A DNA stretch of 64,000 bases, taken from contig NZ_LMAH01000011.1 of NCBI RefSeq assembly GCF_001507335.1, positions 37,848 to 101,847 on the forward strand, in the 5' to 3' direction. The notes beneath the pieces were generated by a model, which saw nothing but the letters and a program-made list of their open reading frames with translations, was not told where the DNA came from and ran no database searches. Numbering within the stretch: the stretch's first letter is position 1; every line of letters starts with the position of its first letter. Positions 28,808-37,854 of the stretch are shown piece by piece. The stretch is from Chryseobacterium sp. JAH (GTDB lineage Bacteria; Bacteroidota; Bacteroidia; Flavobacteriales; Weeksellaceae). The position numbers and the translations under genes are program-made.

Positions 28808-30196
28808 CTAATAAGCCTGTTCGTCACCTTTGATTATATTATATAGTGTGAGAAAGATAATTTTTATATCCAAAAAAAACGACCAATTCTGGATATACCA
28901 AATATCTTTCTCGATGCGCTTTTCCATATCTCTATGAGAAAATATTTCACCTCTTGAACCCATCACTTGTGCCCAGCCAGTAATACCCGGTTTTACAATA
29001 TGGCGAGTCATATACTTTTTAGTGATTTTAGAATATATTTCTGTCTGAGATACCATATGCGGCCTGGGACCTACTATTGACATCTCTCCGAGAAAAACAT
29101 TGATAAACTGTGGCAACTCATCAATACTTGTTTTTCTCATAAAAGCTCCAAATCTTGTAATTCTTGGATCATTCTTCGTAGCAGTTTTAAGATCAGCATT
29201 GTTATTAACTGTCATACTTCTGAATTTTATGCAGCTGAATGTCTCATTATTAAGCCCTGATCTTTTTTGTAAAAAAAACACCGATGCATTGTTTTCTAAT
29301 CTTATAATGACTGCAACGACGGGTATCAGCCACGACAATACAAATAATATTACAAAAAATGAAAAACCAATATCAAACGCACGTTTTAAAACTTGTTTTT
29401 TGGGGTTCGACAAAGGCTCTTTTAGCAATTTAAGAAATGGAATTTCATGAATTACATCTAGATAATTAGGCCCAAGATTACTATATTTAAAACTCGGCAC
29501 CATATAAATCCGTATCATGTTATGTTCAGCAACATCTACAATTCGCTTATATAATTCAACGTCAATATGATCATCACAAAATATAATGCTCCTTATTTTA
29601 GTCTTTTCAATATCTTCAAATAATTGATTTATATCACCTAAATATTTGCTTGTAATTTTTGTACTATCTGATGCATAGGTGCCTCTGATTCCTATTGATC
29701 TCCTTAGATTGTTATTCGACAACAATGACGTCGACATATGGTTTTCCCCTATAAGTACAGTATTAAAAGAAATAGATTTCCTTCCTAATCTAACCCGGTT
29801 TTTCTTTCTATAAAGGAAGAGAAGAAATCGGGTTAAAGTCATAAAAAAACCAACCAGAACAAAATACAAAAACATATTTCTGTAGTCGATTTTCACTGAA
29901 AAAATCAAATTAAGGTAAATTAAAGAAGTAAAAATCAACAGAACGAAAGATTTTGTCAGTGCATTAAAATGTATTGACGATTCTTTGATTTTTAAACTTT
30001 TATATGGCTTTGTTATGATGGTAATAACTAACCATGATATATTGAGAAGGAGAAAATGCGCTCTGTAATCTTGGGCGAAATTCTTAGTATCAAATTCAAA
30101 AAAATATAATTTACCTACAACAAAAAAAAGATTGATAATAATATAATCACCTATCAGAAAAATTTTGGGTAAATGTTTTAAAAAATAAACTAGCAT
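28808..30196 (-). CDS. Polyprenyl glycosylphosphotransferase (WcaJ/WbaP type), initiating sugar transferase
   Basis: A 462-residue membrane protein. Four or five membrane helices lie in the first 135 residues, a Rossmann-like cytoplasmic region follows, then one helix (SFFVILFVLSWLIPVVAVII) and the catalytic domain: KRAFD, FFLQKRSG, FSCIKFRSM, IDELPQFINVFLGEMSIVGP and GITGWAQV. These enzymes transfer a sugar phosphate from UDP-sugar to undecaprenyl phosphate, starting repeat-unit assembly. It is the last gene of the locus, 88 bp after rmlC. A second, minimal sugar transferase lies at the other end of the locus. Confidence 0.92.
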   Translation of the reverse strand: MLVYFLKHLPKIFLIGDYIIINLFFVVGKLYFFEFDTKNFAQDYRAHFLLLNISWLVITIITKPYKSLKIKESSIHFNALTKSFVLLIFTSLIYLNLIFSVKIDYRNMFLYFVLVGFFMTLTRFLLFLYRKKNRVRLGRKSISFNTVLIGENHMSTSLLSNNNLRRSIGIRGTYASDSTKITSKYLGDINQLFEDIEKTKIRSIIFCDDHIDVELYKRIVDVAEHNMIRIYMVPSFKYSNLGPNYLDVIHEIPFLKLLKEPLSNPKKQVLKRAFDIGFSFFVILFVLSWLIPVVAVIIRLENNASVFFLQKRSGLNNETFSCIKFRSMTVNNNADLKTATKNDPRITRFGAFMRKTSIDELPQFINVFLGEMSIVGPRPHMVSQTEIYSKITKKYMTRHIVKPGITGWAQVMGSRGEIFSHRDMEKRIEKDIWYIQNWSFFLDIKIIFLTLYNIIKGDEQAY

Positions 30197-30284
30197 AAAA
30201 TCCGGTAATTATAGTTTTTAATCATAAAAACTGTTGCACATCAACAATGATTAAGATTAAATACTTATCAAATTTCTAAATGTA

Positions 30285-30830
30285 TTAAAAATTTTTCAAA
30301 GAAAAAACCGGTTGAATCCTGTCTTTGTCGGATAAGATAATATCTTCAGAAGGAAGCTGCCAATCGATCTCGAGCTCGGGATCATTCCAAAGAACACCTC
30401 CTTCTGACTCTTTATTATAAAAGTTGTCACATTTATATGAAAACACTGCCGTTTTGCTAAGTACAGAAAACCCATGTCCGAAACCTCTGGGAACATACAA
30501 TTGCAATTTATTTTCCGCCGTTAATTCTAGAGAAAACCATTTTCCGAATGTGGGTGAATCTTCTCTTAGATCAACTGCTACATCTAAAACCTTTCCTTCT
30601 AAGCAAGACACTAATTTAGCCTGAGCTTTATCTCCCTTTTGAAGATGGAGACCTCTAAGGACCCCATAGCTTGATTTTGAAATATTATCCTGTACAAAAT
30701 GACCGTTCATCCCGGTCACTTGTTCAAATTTCTGTTCGTTGAATTTTTCGTAAAAATACCCTCTGTCATCATTAAAAATAGTCGGTTCAATTATATAGCA
30801 ATCTTTAAGCGGGGTTTCTTTTATCTTCAT
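30285..30830 (-). CDS. rfbC: dTDP-4-dehydrorhamnose 3,5-epimerase
   Basis: A 181-residue cupin-fold enzyme of normal length. Motifs: CYIIEPTIFNDDRGYFYEKF, FVQDNISKSSYGVLRGLHLQ with the catalytic histidine, VLDVAVDLREDSPTFGKW, LYVPRGFGHGFSVLSKTAVF and YKCDNFYNKESEGGVLWNDP. It makes dTDP-4-keto-L-rhamnose from the 6-deoxyhexulose form. The other dTDP-rhamnose genes (rfbA, rfbB, rfbD) are not in the window and must be elsewhere if the pathway is complete. It fits with the rhamnose-type 4-epimerase at 37851-38987. Confidence 0.94.
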   Translation of the reverse strand: MKIKETPLKDCYIIEPTIFNDDRGYFYEKFNEQKFEQVTGMNGHFVQDNISKSSYGVLRGLHLQKGDKAQAKLVSCLEGKVLDVAVDLREDSPTFGKWFSLELTAENKLQLYVPRGFGHGFSVLSKTAVFSYKCDNFYNKESEGGVLWNDPELEIDWQLPSEDIILSDKDRIQPVFSLKNF

Positions 30831-30923
30831 AACCTGTTTAGATTCGATATATTAAAAATAATATCTGTTTATAATTTTTTGTTCAAACACAAATATAGAA
30901 TTAGTCTTGTGAAAACAAACAAT

Positions 30924-32021
30924 TTATTTAAAATCTCTTTTATAAGTATTGATCAGCTGCAGAAAATTAGTATTCTTATTATATTCTTCAAAAACCTTTT
31001 TATAAGAATTATTACCCATTTCAAATCTTTTAGTTTTATCAAAATAATATTTTATTTTTTCTACAGCTTCGTGTTCTGTGTTATAAATAAACCCATTAAA
31101 ATCTTCATTAACAGTATCTTTATTACCCATAACATTGCTCACCAAAAGAGGTTTCCTCATTGCCATTGCTTCTAATATTGCAATTGGAAGTCCCTCCCAT
31201 AAAGACACTTGTATATACAAATCAAGTGTATTTATTTTTTGCAATAATTCTTTTCTCGTTCTCACCCAACCGGTAACCGTAATATTTTCCGATGTAATAT
31301 CACCAATAAGCTCTCCATTACCAATCCACACAAAATCAATATTTGGGAATTTTGATGCAATTTCATTGAACATTTTGGGATTTTTCTGTGGTGTTAATCT
31401 TCCAACAGTACCGACAGTGAATCTTTGATTATTCACCGGAATATATATTTCATTCGGCAATTCAAAATCAACACCGTTTCTGATGAGAATTGTCTTAGCT
31501 ATTTTTTTTGCTGTTTCAAATTCAGTATCACCGGAAGCAACGATTGTCCCTCCGAATAAAAACGGCATGACAAATTCTATTATCTTAAATAGAAAAATTT
31601 TTGGTTTTGAGATATTTTGCTGAACAAAAGAAAATCCGTGTGGTGAATAATAAACATTTTTTTTTGATACCAATCCAAGACAAGCTAGTCTACCGATTAC
31701 TCCTGCTTTTGCAGAATGAAGGTGAATAATGTCTGGCTTTATTTTTTTAAGAATTTTTCGTGTTTCTCTGACAACAATCTGATCTTTTTTTAGACTGATT
31801 TGACGTTGCATATCCAATTCATAAAGAAAAATTTCCGGATGAATTTCTTTCAGAAAAAGTTCTTTATCCAATTCTACCCGATTGGGGCTATAAATCAGAT
31901 GTACTTCACAATTGATATCTGACTGATGGGTAATTAAAAAATTGCTCAAATCTTTAACATAGGTATAAACTCCCCCTCCAAATGCTTCTACAAATTGAAC
32001 TATTTTAATTTTCTTTTCCAA
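30924..32021 (-). CDS. Glycosyltransferase, GT4 family
   Basis: A 365-residue GT-B fold enzyme. The N-terminal KIVQFVEAFGGGVYTYVKDL is the donor-domain glycine loop. The C-terminal half has VGTVGRLTPQKNPKMFNEIA and the EX7E-type motif SLWEGLPIAILEAMAMRKPL. Retaining GT4 enzymes add sugars from nucleotide-sugar donors to the lipid-linked repeat unit in the cytoplasm. Donor and acceptor cannot be read. It is spaced 62 bp from the hydrolase gene upstream and 93 bp from rmlC downstream. Confidence 0.9.
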   Translation of the reverse strand: MEKKIKIVQFVEAFGGGVYTYVKDLSNFLITHQSDINCEVHLIYSPNRVELDKELFLKEIHPEIFLYELDMQRQISLKKDQIVVRETRKILKKIKPDIIHLHSAKAGVIGRLACLGLVSKKNVYYSPHGFSFVQQNISKPKIFLFKIIEFVMPFLFGGTIVASGDTEFETAKKIAKTILIRNGVDFELPNEIYIPVNNQRFTVGTVGRLTPQKNPKMFNEIASKFPNIDFVWIGNGELIGDITSENITVTGWVRTRKELLQKINTLDLYIQVSLWEGLPIAILEAMAMRKPLLVSNVMGNKDTVNEDFNGFIYNTEHEAVEKIKYYFDKTKRFEMGNNSYKKVFEEYNKNTNFLQLINTYKRDFK

Positions 32022-32083
32022 ATCAAAGTGTATATTGTTAATAAATGAAAATTTGATATTATATAAATCTTACCTCACATTTT

Positions 32084-33376
32084 TCATCTTGAGATCGATA
32101 TATAATAAACTGTTTTGGGGCTTATTGCTGGTATTGTGATTTCTGTAGTATTTTTAACAATATTAATCTTCTGACTTTTATTAAAAATCATTTTTTCCAA
32201 TGGCTCTTCACGAGTGTTAGGAATCTCATAGATTTTTAAAAGTAATTTTTTGGTTGTCCCAAATACAGATTGCAAATTTTTGATTTTCACAACTGTATTG
32301 ACTACTTTATTTCCACTATTATTATTTACAATAATGTAACCGCCTTTTTTATCATAGGAAGCAAATACAGATGTCTGATCATAATTAGTCCAATCTTTTA
32401 CTCTGTTTTTTGTACTGTGATTGTAGATTTCATAAGCCCAATATATGGATCTGGGATTCCCATTTTTATCTAACAATCCATTCATAGAATTATTACAGTT
32501 AAAAACGCCATCACTTTCTGCCCAGCAAGCTTTGCAGGTACCATCAATACCGTTATTTTCAAAAGATTTAAAATTTTGCAAAGCTTCTGATGCAGATAAC
32601 ATGGAGTATTGGTTAAGTATTTCAGTCAAAACAATTTTTTTTACACCAACTTTTTGATATTTTGGAAGAATTTTGGTTCTTAATTTTATCATATCGTTAC
32701 TGAAATCTTTCAAGCCTTCTTGATCCCTAAACTCATGCCAGCATAATACATCTACCCTTATGTTATTTGAGTTACAAAAATTTAGAAAATCATCCATTTC
32801 TTTTTCATTATAATTATCAAGAGATGGTCCCGTAATCATTGCTTTATCTCCTCCGGGAAGAGATCTTATTATATCATGTCCTTTTTTAAATATCTGATAA
32901 AATTCTTCTTTGTCAAAATCACCAAATCCTGCTTGGTGAAAAGGCTCATTCCAAATATCATAAATTACAGTATTTTTGAATTTCTGATATTCTGCTGTTA
33001 TTAATGTTTTTAGCTTTTCAGTAGATAAAGGGTGTGGCCAATTTTTATTATTTTTTATTCCGGGATAACCGTACAAATCCGAGATTACCAAGATAGGAGT
33101 TATCCCAAAACTCCGTAGATATGTTATGTCATCTGGAGATTTGTAAGACCAGCCAATACGCCAATATTTTGGTTTGAGTTCTTTTATATTCTTTTCAAGA
33201 AGTCTTACATTATCGTAATGTAAAAACCCAGACATAGAGTTTACATTTCCAAGTTTTTTGCTAAAATCAACTTCTACTTTTACCGAGTCTTTGATTCTCT
33301 GACTTTTGACAGAAAAAAACATCAAAAAAAAGACAATAACGACAAAAAGCTTTTTATTTGAATGAGGTAAAATCAT
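32084..33376 (-). CDS. Exported glycoside hydrolase, GH39-like (PslG-type)
   Basis: A 430-residue protein with a signal peptide (KLFVVIVFFLMFFSVKSQ). The clan GH-A barrel motifs are clear: YWRIGWSYKSPDDITYLRSF, the acid/base glutamate in VIYDIWNEPF, DVLCWHEFRDQEG and a nucleophile candidate in KKIVLTEIL. A C-terminal beta domain follows. The closest picture is GH39, including PslG of Pseudomonas, a hydrolase encoded in an exopolysaccharide locus that trims its own polymer. A similar role here is inference. The signal peptide places it in the periplasm, where polymer is assembled. Confidence 0.8.
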   Translation of the reverse strand: MILPHSNKKLFVVIVFFLMFFSVKSQRIKDSVKVEVDFSKKLGNVNSMSGFLHYDNVRLLEKNIKELKPKYWRIGWSYKSPDDITYLRSFGITPILVISDLYGYPGIKNNKNWPHPLSTEKLKTLITAEYQKFKNTVIYDIWNEPFHQAGFGDFDKEEFYQIFKKGHDIIRSLPGGDKAMITGPSLDNYNEKEMDDFLNFCNSNNIRVDVLCWHEFRDQEGLKDFSNDMIKLRTKILPKYQKVGVKKIVLTEILNQYSMLSASEALQNFKSFENNGIDGTCKACWAESDGVFNCNNSMNGLLDKNGNPRSIYWAYEIYNHSTKNRVKDWTNYDQTSVFASYDKKGGYIIVNNNSGNKVVNTVVKIKNLQSVFGTTKKLLLKIYEIPNTREEPLEKMIFNKSQKINIVKNTTEITIPAISPKTVYYISISR

Positions 33377-33396
33377 TTTTTTTAAATTTAATTAAA

Positions 33397-33483
33397 TTAG
33401 GCATTTAGTATGTAAATATTTTCATTCAAGGATTCTAAATTATTTACAGGAAGAAATCCATCAAAAGACTCTTTTTTTTCCAT
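33397..33483 (-). other. 28-residue open frame between GT2 and hydrolase genes
   Basis: ATG 33483 to TAA 33397 encodes MEKKESFDGFLPVNNLESLN then ENIYILNA, starting 11 bp after the GT2 stop and ending 20 bp before the hydrolase start. Spacing and composition suit an operon member, but it could be the remnant of a lost gene. No homology is claimed. Confidence 0.25.
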
Positions 33484-33494
33484 AACCAAGTGAT

Positions 33495-34457
33495 TTAATG
33501 TCTTGATTTGCCGTAGTTATAAAAAAATCTTAAAACCGAAATCCCAAAAAATGACAAAAGAATTGAAATTGTTGTTTTTTTTCGAGCATTAAAATCTTTT
33601 AAAACTTTTAATCTATATTTTTTTATCATATTAAAAATCATATTTTCATAATCACTATTTTTTTCTGTTTCAAATAAGAGATGAAATAGAAAATTTAAAA
33701 TACGGCAATCAATAGCTTTTGAAAATTCAAGATTTTTTAGTTTATAAATTTCCAATTCTTCAATAATCTTCAAGAGGCTTTCATATTTTTTTTTGCTAAA
33801 AGGAGATCCTTCTATACTATTAGATCTTATTAAATAACAATAAGTTTCTTTAGTTGAAAAAGTAACTTTATCACTTTTCCGAATAAGCTTATATGTAGTT
33901 GCTAAGTCTTCATACAATAGTCCTACTGGATAACGTAATCCGTCTGAAAACAAAGATCTATGATACAATTTTGCCCAAGCACTGGTGTCAAATTTTTGTT
34001 GATAAAACATTTCTTTAACAGCGTTGTCTGAAGAAAAAACATATTCTTTTATTACTTCATTACCAACTTTTAAAACATCATCCTGTTCAAATCTAATAAA
34101 ACCAGATGCCGATATTTTACAGTCATTCTTTTTTATTAATTCATACAAAGTCGAAGCATAATCCTCACTTATATAATCATCACTGTCAACAAATGTAATA
34201 TATTCTCCAAATGCCACATCTATGGCTACGTTTCTAGCATCAGAAAGACCTCCGTTTTTTTTATGAATGACTTTAATTCTAGAATCTTTTTTTGCATATC
34301 TTTCACATATCTCACCGCATTGATCTGGAGAACCATCATCTACTAAAATAATTTCCAAATCTGGATAGTCTTGATTGATTACGCTATCCAAACATTTTTC
34401 TAAATATTGCTCGACATTATAAACTGGTATAATTACCGTTATTAGAGGGTTTTTCAT
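33495..34457 (-). CDS. Glycosyltransferase, GT2 family
   Basis: A 320-residue GT-A fold enzyme. LITVIIPVYNVEQYLEKCLD, ILVDDGSPDQCGEICERYA, KNGGLSDARNVAID and the metal-binding FVDSDDYI are classic GT2. Residues after 200 are helical and end in a hydrophobic, basic tail (LSFFGISVLRFFYNYGKSRH) that may bind the membrane. It transfers a sugar with inversion to the growing repeat unit; specificity is unknown. It starts 23 bp after the upstream GT4 gene. Confidence 0.92.
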   Translation of the reverse strand: MKNPLITVIIPVYNVEQYLEKCLDSVINQDYPDLEIILVDDGSPDQCGEICERYAKKDSRIKVIHKKNGGLSDARNVAIDVAFGEYITFVDSDDYISEDYASTLYELIKKNDCKISASGFIRFEQDDVLKVGNEVIKEYVFSSDNAVKEMFYQQKFDTSAWAKLYHRSLFSDGLRYPVGLLYEDLATTYKLIRKSDKVTFSTKETYCYLIRSNSIEGSPFSKKKYESLLKIIEELEIYKLKNLEFSKAIDCRILNFLFHLLFETEKNSDYENMIFNMIKKYRLKVLKDFNARKKTTISILLSFFGISVLRFFYNYGKSRH

Positions 34458-34480
34458 AAATTTAGAATGTTTTTAGGTAA

Positions 34481-35623
34481 TTATTTTATGTTTTCAAGTG
34501 CTTCAATAAATCGATTTGCAGAACTTGTCCAACTTTTTTCTCCTGAAAAATACAACTTTTCAATATTCTGAGACATTGTTTGTAATAAACAACTGTTATT
34601 GTACAATTCAAGTATGGTATTCTTGATTGCTTCTGAGTTTTGGGGCTCGATGATGATCCCGGTCGATCGATCTTTAACCATTTCTGGCAACCCACCGACA
34701 TTTGTTGCTATGACAGGTTTTTTGAAGGCATAGGCAGACATCACCACCCCACTTTGTGTCGCATCGATATATGGGCAAACAACTACAGAAGAATTGAAAA
34801 TAAGATTGGCAAGATTTTCCGGATAAATATACTGATTCAGAATTTTAATTTCTGGATGTTGTCTGTAAGATTCAATTTCAAAATCAAAATTTCCGCTACC
34901 TGCGATTGTCAGCGTCATATTTGGATATTTTTTAGTTGACAGAATTTCTACAAAAGCATCTAGCAAGAATTTGATTCCTTTATAAGGAGATATACGACCA
35001 AAAAACAAGATGTTAAAATTATCAGAAACAACAAATTCTTTCGTTTTAAAATAATTCAGAAAATCGTATACACTCAGAAAAGATGTATGAATATCTTTTG
35101 AATTATAATTATAATGTGCTATAAATTCATTTTTTTGATTTTCATTTAAGAGCATTTTTTGTTTAATCAAGCTAAAATGTATTTTTCTCAAAACTCTGTC
35201 TATGAACAAATTTTCTCCAGAGTGCAAAAAAGGATCGTGTACTACTAACAACATTTTTTTTCTTAGGGCTATTGTAGAAACAAAATAAGTGAGCATATTG
35301 TTATCGATGATGATAACATCTGGTTTGATTTCTTTTAGACATTGATGGATTTGGTAAGATATATAAAGCTTTTTAATAACATTGGAATTCCGAGTTCCTT
35401 TGATTACAAAAGTTTTGTCAAGATCAATCAAATCTCGAAAACGTTCCAGTTGATCTACCTCTGTTCCTTTGGATATGGTCTTCGTTAATTTTTTTTTATC
35501 AAGAAAATTAAATATTTCGTATAATGCTTCCGTAAAAAAATAAACATCACTGTTATGTTTAAGTGCATTTATTAGAGATATATTGGCATCCAAAGCAAAT
35601 GTAGATAAAAAGGCAATTTTCAT
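34481..35623 (-). CDS. Glycosyltransferase, GT4 family
   Basis: A 380-residue GT-B enzyme. The N-terminal domain starts MKIAFLSTFALDANISLINA. The donor-binding half has NILFFGRISPYKGIKFLLDA and VVCPYIDATQSGVVMSAYAF followed by KPVIATNVGGLPEMV. The usual EX7E glutamates are partly replaced (TQSGVVMSAYA), as in some capsule GT4 enzymes. It is packed 5 bp after the polymerase gene and 23 bp before the GT2 gene, clearly one operon. Confidence 0.9.
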   Translation of the reverse strand: MKIAFLSTFALDANISLINALKHNSDVYFFTEALYEIFNFLDKKKLTKTISKGTEVDQLERFRDLIDLDKTFVIKGTRNSNVIKKLYISYQIHQCLKEIKPDVIIIDNNMLTYFVSTIALRKKMLLVVHDPFLHSGENLFIDRVLRKIHFSLIKQKMLLNENQKNEFIAHYNYNSKDIHTSFLSVYDFLNYFKTKEFVVSDNFNILFFGRISPYKGIKFLLDAFVEILSTKKYPNMTLTIAGSGNFDFEIESYRQHPEIKILNQYIYPENLANLIFNSSVVVCPYIDATQSGVVMSAYAFKKPVIATNVGGLPEMVKDRSTGIIIEPQNSEAIKNTILELYNNSCLLQTMSQNIEKLYFSGEKSWTSSANRFIEALENIK

Positions 35624-35628
35624 GTTTA

Positions 35629-36852
35629 TTATTTCTTTTTAGGGTCAAGTACTTTGTCTACATGCTTATTAAAAATGAAATACGCTCTGGAAATAGTTGG
35701 CTTATTCCACAAAATATTTTCGTAATTCCTTAATATATTATTATTGGAATAAACCATTTTGTAAATCCCAAAAAACAATAACACTACCGTAAACACAACC
35801 TTTAGCTCCTGTTTTACCGTTTCATATAGATAAGGATATAATATCCAATAGGAGAAAACAAACAAGGTTGTAATCCTGTCTATAAAAACCGAATATTCTG
35901 ACAAGAAGAAATAAGTAATGATATAAATAAAAAATAAATTGTAAAAAATATTAAGTGTTTTTTCGTCCTTAATCTTTTCACCAATTTTTTCGTAGGATTG
36001 ATATAAAATAATAAACGTGAATACCTTTTCTAAATAACCGATAGAAATACTATAGCTACTGTTGTATAACTTATTGTTAGAGTAGCCTTCTGCCAATAAG
36101 GCGTATGCTCCACCAAAAAAATCTCCTACAGCAATTACAATTGGGGTTATGTATTTGATCTGTCCCAAAAACAGAACATTCCCTAATAGAAACGTGCCCC
36201 AAACAAAAGGCATTGGAATTTTTTTATGCAAAAAGAAATACATTGGAAAAAAGAAAATTGCTGATGAATGAAATAAAATACCGATGCCATTGCATATAAA
36301 AAATTTCACAGCATTTCTTTCTTTGATAAATTGAAGTGAATATATAAAAAGAAATATAGCCTTGGAGTTTCGTAACAAATTGATTTCTATAATTAATCCA
36401 GAAAAAATCAAGTACATAATAAAACCTAAAACATACTGTGGAGAATATTTTTTGAAAAAATAATTCAGAAAAAGAACATTTATAAAAGAAGAGAAAATCT
36501 GGAGTGTTAAATAATCCTCATTCATACTTTTTAACAGGACTAAAATGACTTTGAAACCTGGTTCAATTTTCAATAAAATATCTTCATGGATGCCAGAGAA
36601 AAATTTTGCAATTCCTTTGGTATCATCGATGGTTGGGGCCATATCATAGAGTGGATAATATACTGTAAAATCTGTATCCAAATAGCCTCTAAAGCCAAAG
36701 AAAACAAAAAAGACCAACATACATAAGTATCTTACCATCTTGATATTCCCTTCTTTCTTTCTTATTTTATTTTCCCAAAGAAAAAGAACAAAAAATATCA
36801 AGAAAAGGATAATATATGGATAAGAATACGTTGTACTAAAAGTCGGCTGCAT
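35629..36852 (-). CDS. EpsG/Wzy-type polysaccharide polymerase
   Basis: A 407-residue integral membrane protein with about ten to twelve helices. The signature GFRGYLDTDFTVYYPLYDM near residue 55 (arginine then D-T-D and aromatic Y residues) is that of EpsG-like O-antigen polymerases. These join lipid-linked repeat units into polymer on the periplasmic face. It is the only polymerase candidate in the locus, consistent with a Wzx/Wzy pathway. Sequence conservation in this family is low, so the call rests on topology, motif and context. Confidence 0.82.
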   Translation of the reverse strand: MQPTFSTTYSYPYIILFLIFFVLFLWENKIRKKEGNIKMVRYLCMLVFFVFFGFRGYLDTDFTVYYPLYDMAPTIDDTKGIAKFFSGIHEDILLKIEPGFKVILVLLKSMNEDYLTLQIFSSFINVLFLNYFFKKYSPQYVLGFIMYLIFSGLIIEINLLRNSKAIFLFIYSLQFIKERNAVKFFICNGIGILFHSSAIFFFPMYFFLHKKIPMPFVWGTFLLGNVLFLGQIKYITPIVIAVGDFFGGAYALLAEGYSNNKLYNSSYSISIGYLEKVFTFIILYQSYEKIGEKIKDEKTLNIFYNLFFIYIITYFFLSEYSVFIDRITTLFVFSYWILYPYLYETVKQELKVVFTVVLLFFGIYKMVYSNNNILRNYENILWNKPTISRAYFIFNKHVDKVLDPKKK

Positions 36853-36951
36853 AAATTATTGTAATATTATTGATTTATTTTTTTAATGAAATCAGCTAAA
36901 AAAATCTCTCTTTCAAATTGATTTTGAGTCTCCAATAGATTCGTTTATAAA

Positions 36952-37854
36952 TTATCCGTACACGGGCTTACTGTTCATATACAAATCCAATCCCTCTTTA
37001 TACGATTTCAAAGCAAGCCGCCACTGATTACTTGGATATTTAAAATATAATATGATTAAAATGTACAAAAAATTATATAACACAACATATCGCGCATAGA
37101 AAAAACTATAATTCTTCAATGAAAAATAGACCAAATTCCGCCACAAAAACTTAACATAAAAATCACTCATTTTTTCCGTAGAATTAGATTCGTTATGATG
37201 GATGAGCGACTCATAGGTATACCAGAGTTTCTTATTTTTTTGGATAGCCCTGTGAACAAAGTCTGTGTCATCATAATACACAAAATAGTTCTCATCCATT
37301 AAACCTACACTGTCAAAAATTTCTCTTTTGATCAGCATAAAACAAGTTGGAGAATAGGTCACATCCTGGTCTTTATCAAACTGTCCTTTGTCCTCTTCTC
37401 CCTGTCCATAATGTATTGTGAGACCGTTGCGTTTTTTATAACCACCACCAGCGCACCATATTTTGTTGGTTCCATAAAAATAGATTTTGGGAACCACCAT
37501 ATCTGCGTTATGTTGATCCACACCTATCAAAAGCTTTTCGATAGAGTCATCTTCCAAAGCTATATCATTATTGGACAACAAAACCAAATCACATTGATCC
37601 ATTATTGCTTTTCTAATCCCAATATTATTACCTTTTGCAACACCATAATTGGCATCATTTGCAATAATTACTGTTTTAAACTGGTATTCCGAAGATAATT
37701 TTTGGCTTAATTCCAAAGAATTATCAGGCGATAAATTATCCACGACATATAATGTGAAATTCTTATATGTCTGATTATTCAAAGTCCTGAAAAATTCTTC
37801 TAGAACAGACTCACTATTATATAAGACGGTTACTATACCTATTTTTTCACTCAT
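36952..37854 (-). CDS. Glycosyltransferase, GT2 family (rhamnosyltransferase-like)
   Basis: A 300-residue GT-A enzyme. KIGIVTVLYNSESVLEEFFR, LYVVDNLSPDNSLEL, NYGVAKGNNIGI and LLSNNDIALEDDSIEKLL match the WbbL/RfbF-like branch of GT2, which often transfers rhamnose or a related sugar. Later SPTCFMLIKREIFDSVGLMD and YYDDTDFVHRA are also typical. Its start overlaps the epimerase stop by 4 bp (ATGA), so the two are coupled; this fits a 6-deoxy-L-hexose donor made by that enzyme, as inference. Confidence 0.9.
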   Translation of the reverse strand: MSEKIGIVTVLYNSESVLEEFFRTLNNQTYKNFTLYVVDNLSPDNSLELSQKLSSEYQFKTVIIANDANYGVAKGNNIGIRKAIMDQCDLVLLSNNDIALEDDSIEKLLIGVDQHNADMVVPKIYFYGTNKIWCAGGGYKKRNGLTIHYGQGEEDKGQFDKDQDVTYSPTCFMLIKREIFDSVGLMDENYFVYYDDTDFVHRAIQKNKKLWYTYESLIHHNESNSTEKMSDFYVKFLWRNLVYFSLKNYSFFYARYVVLYNFLYILIILYFKYPSNQWRLALKSYKEGLDLYMNSKPVYG

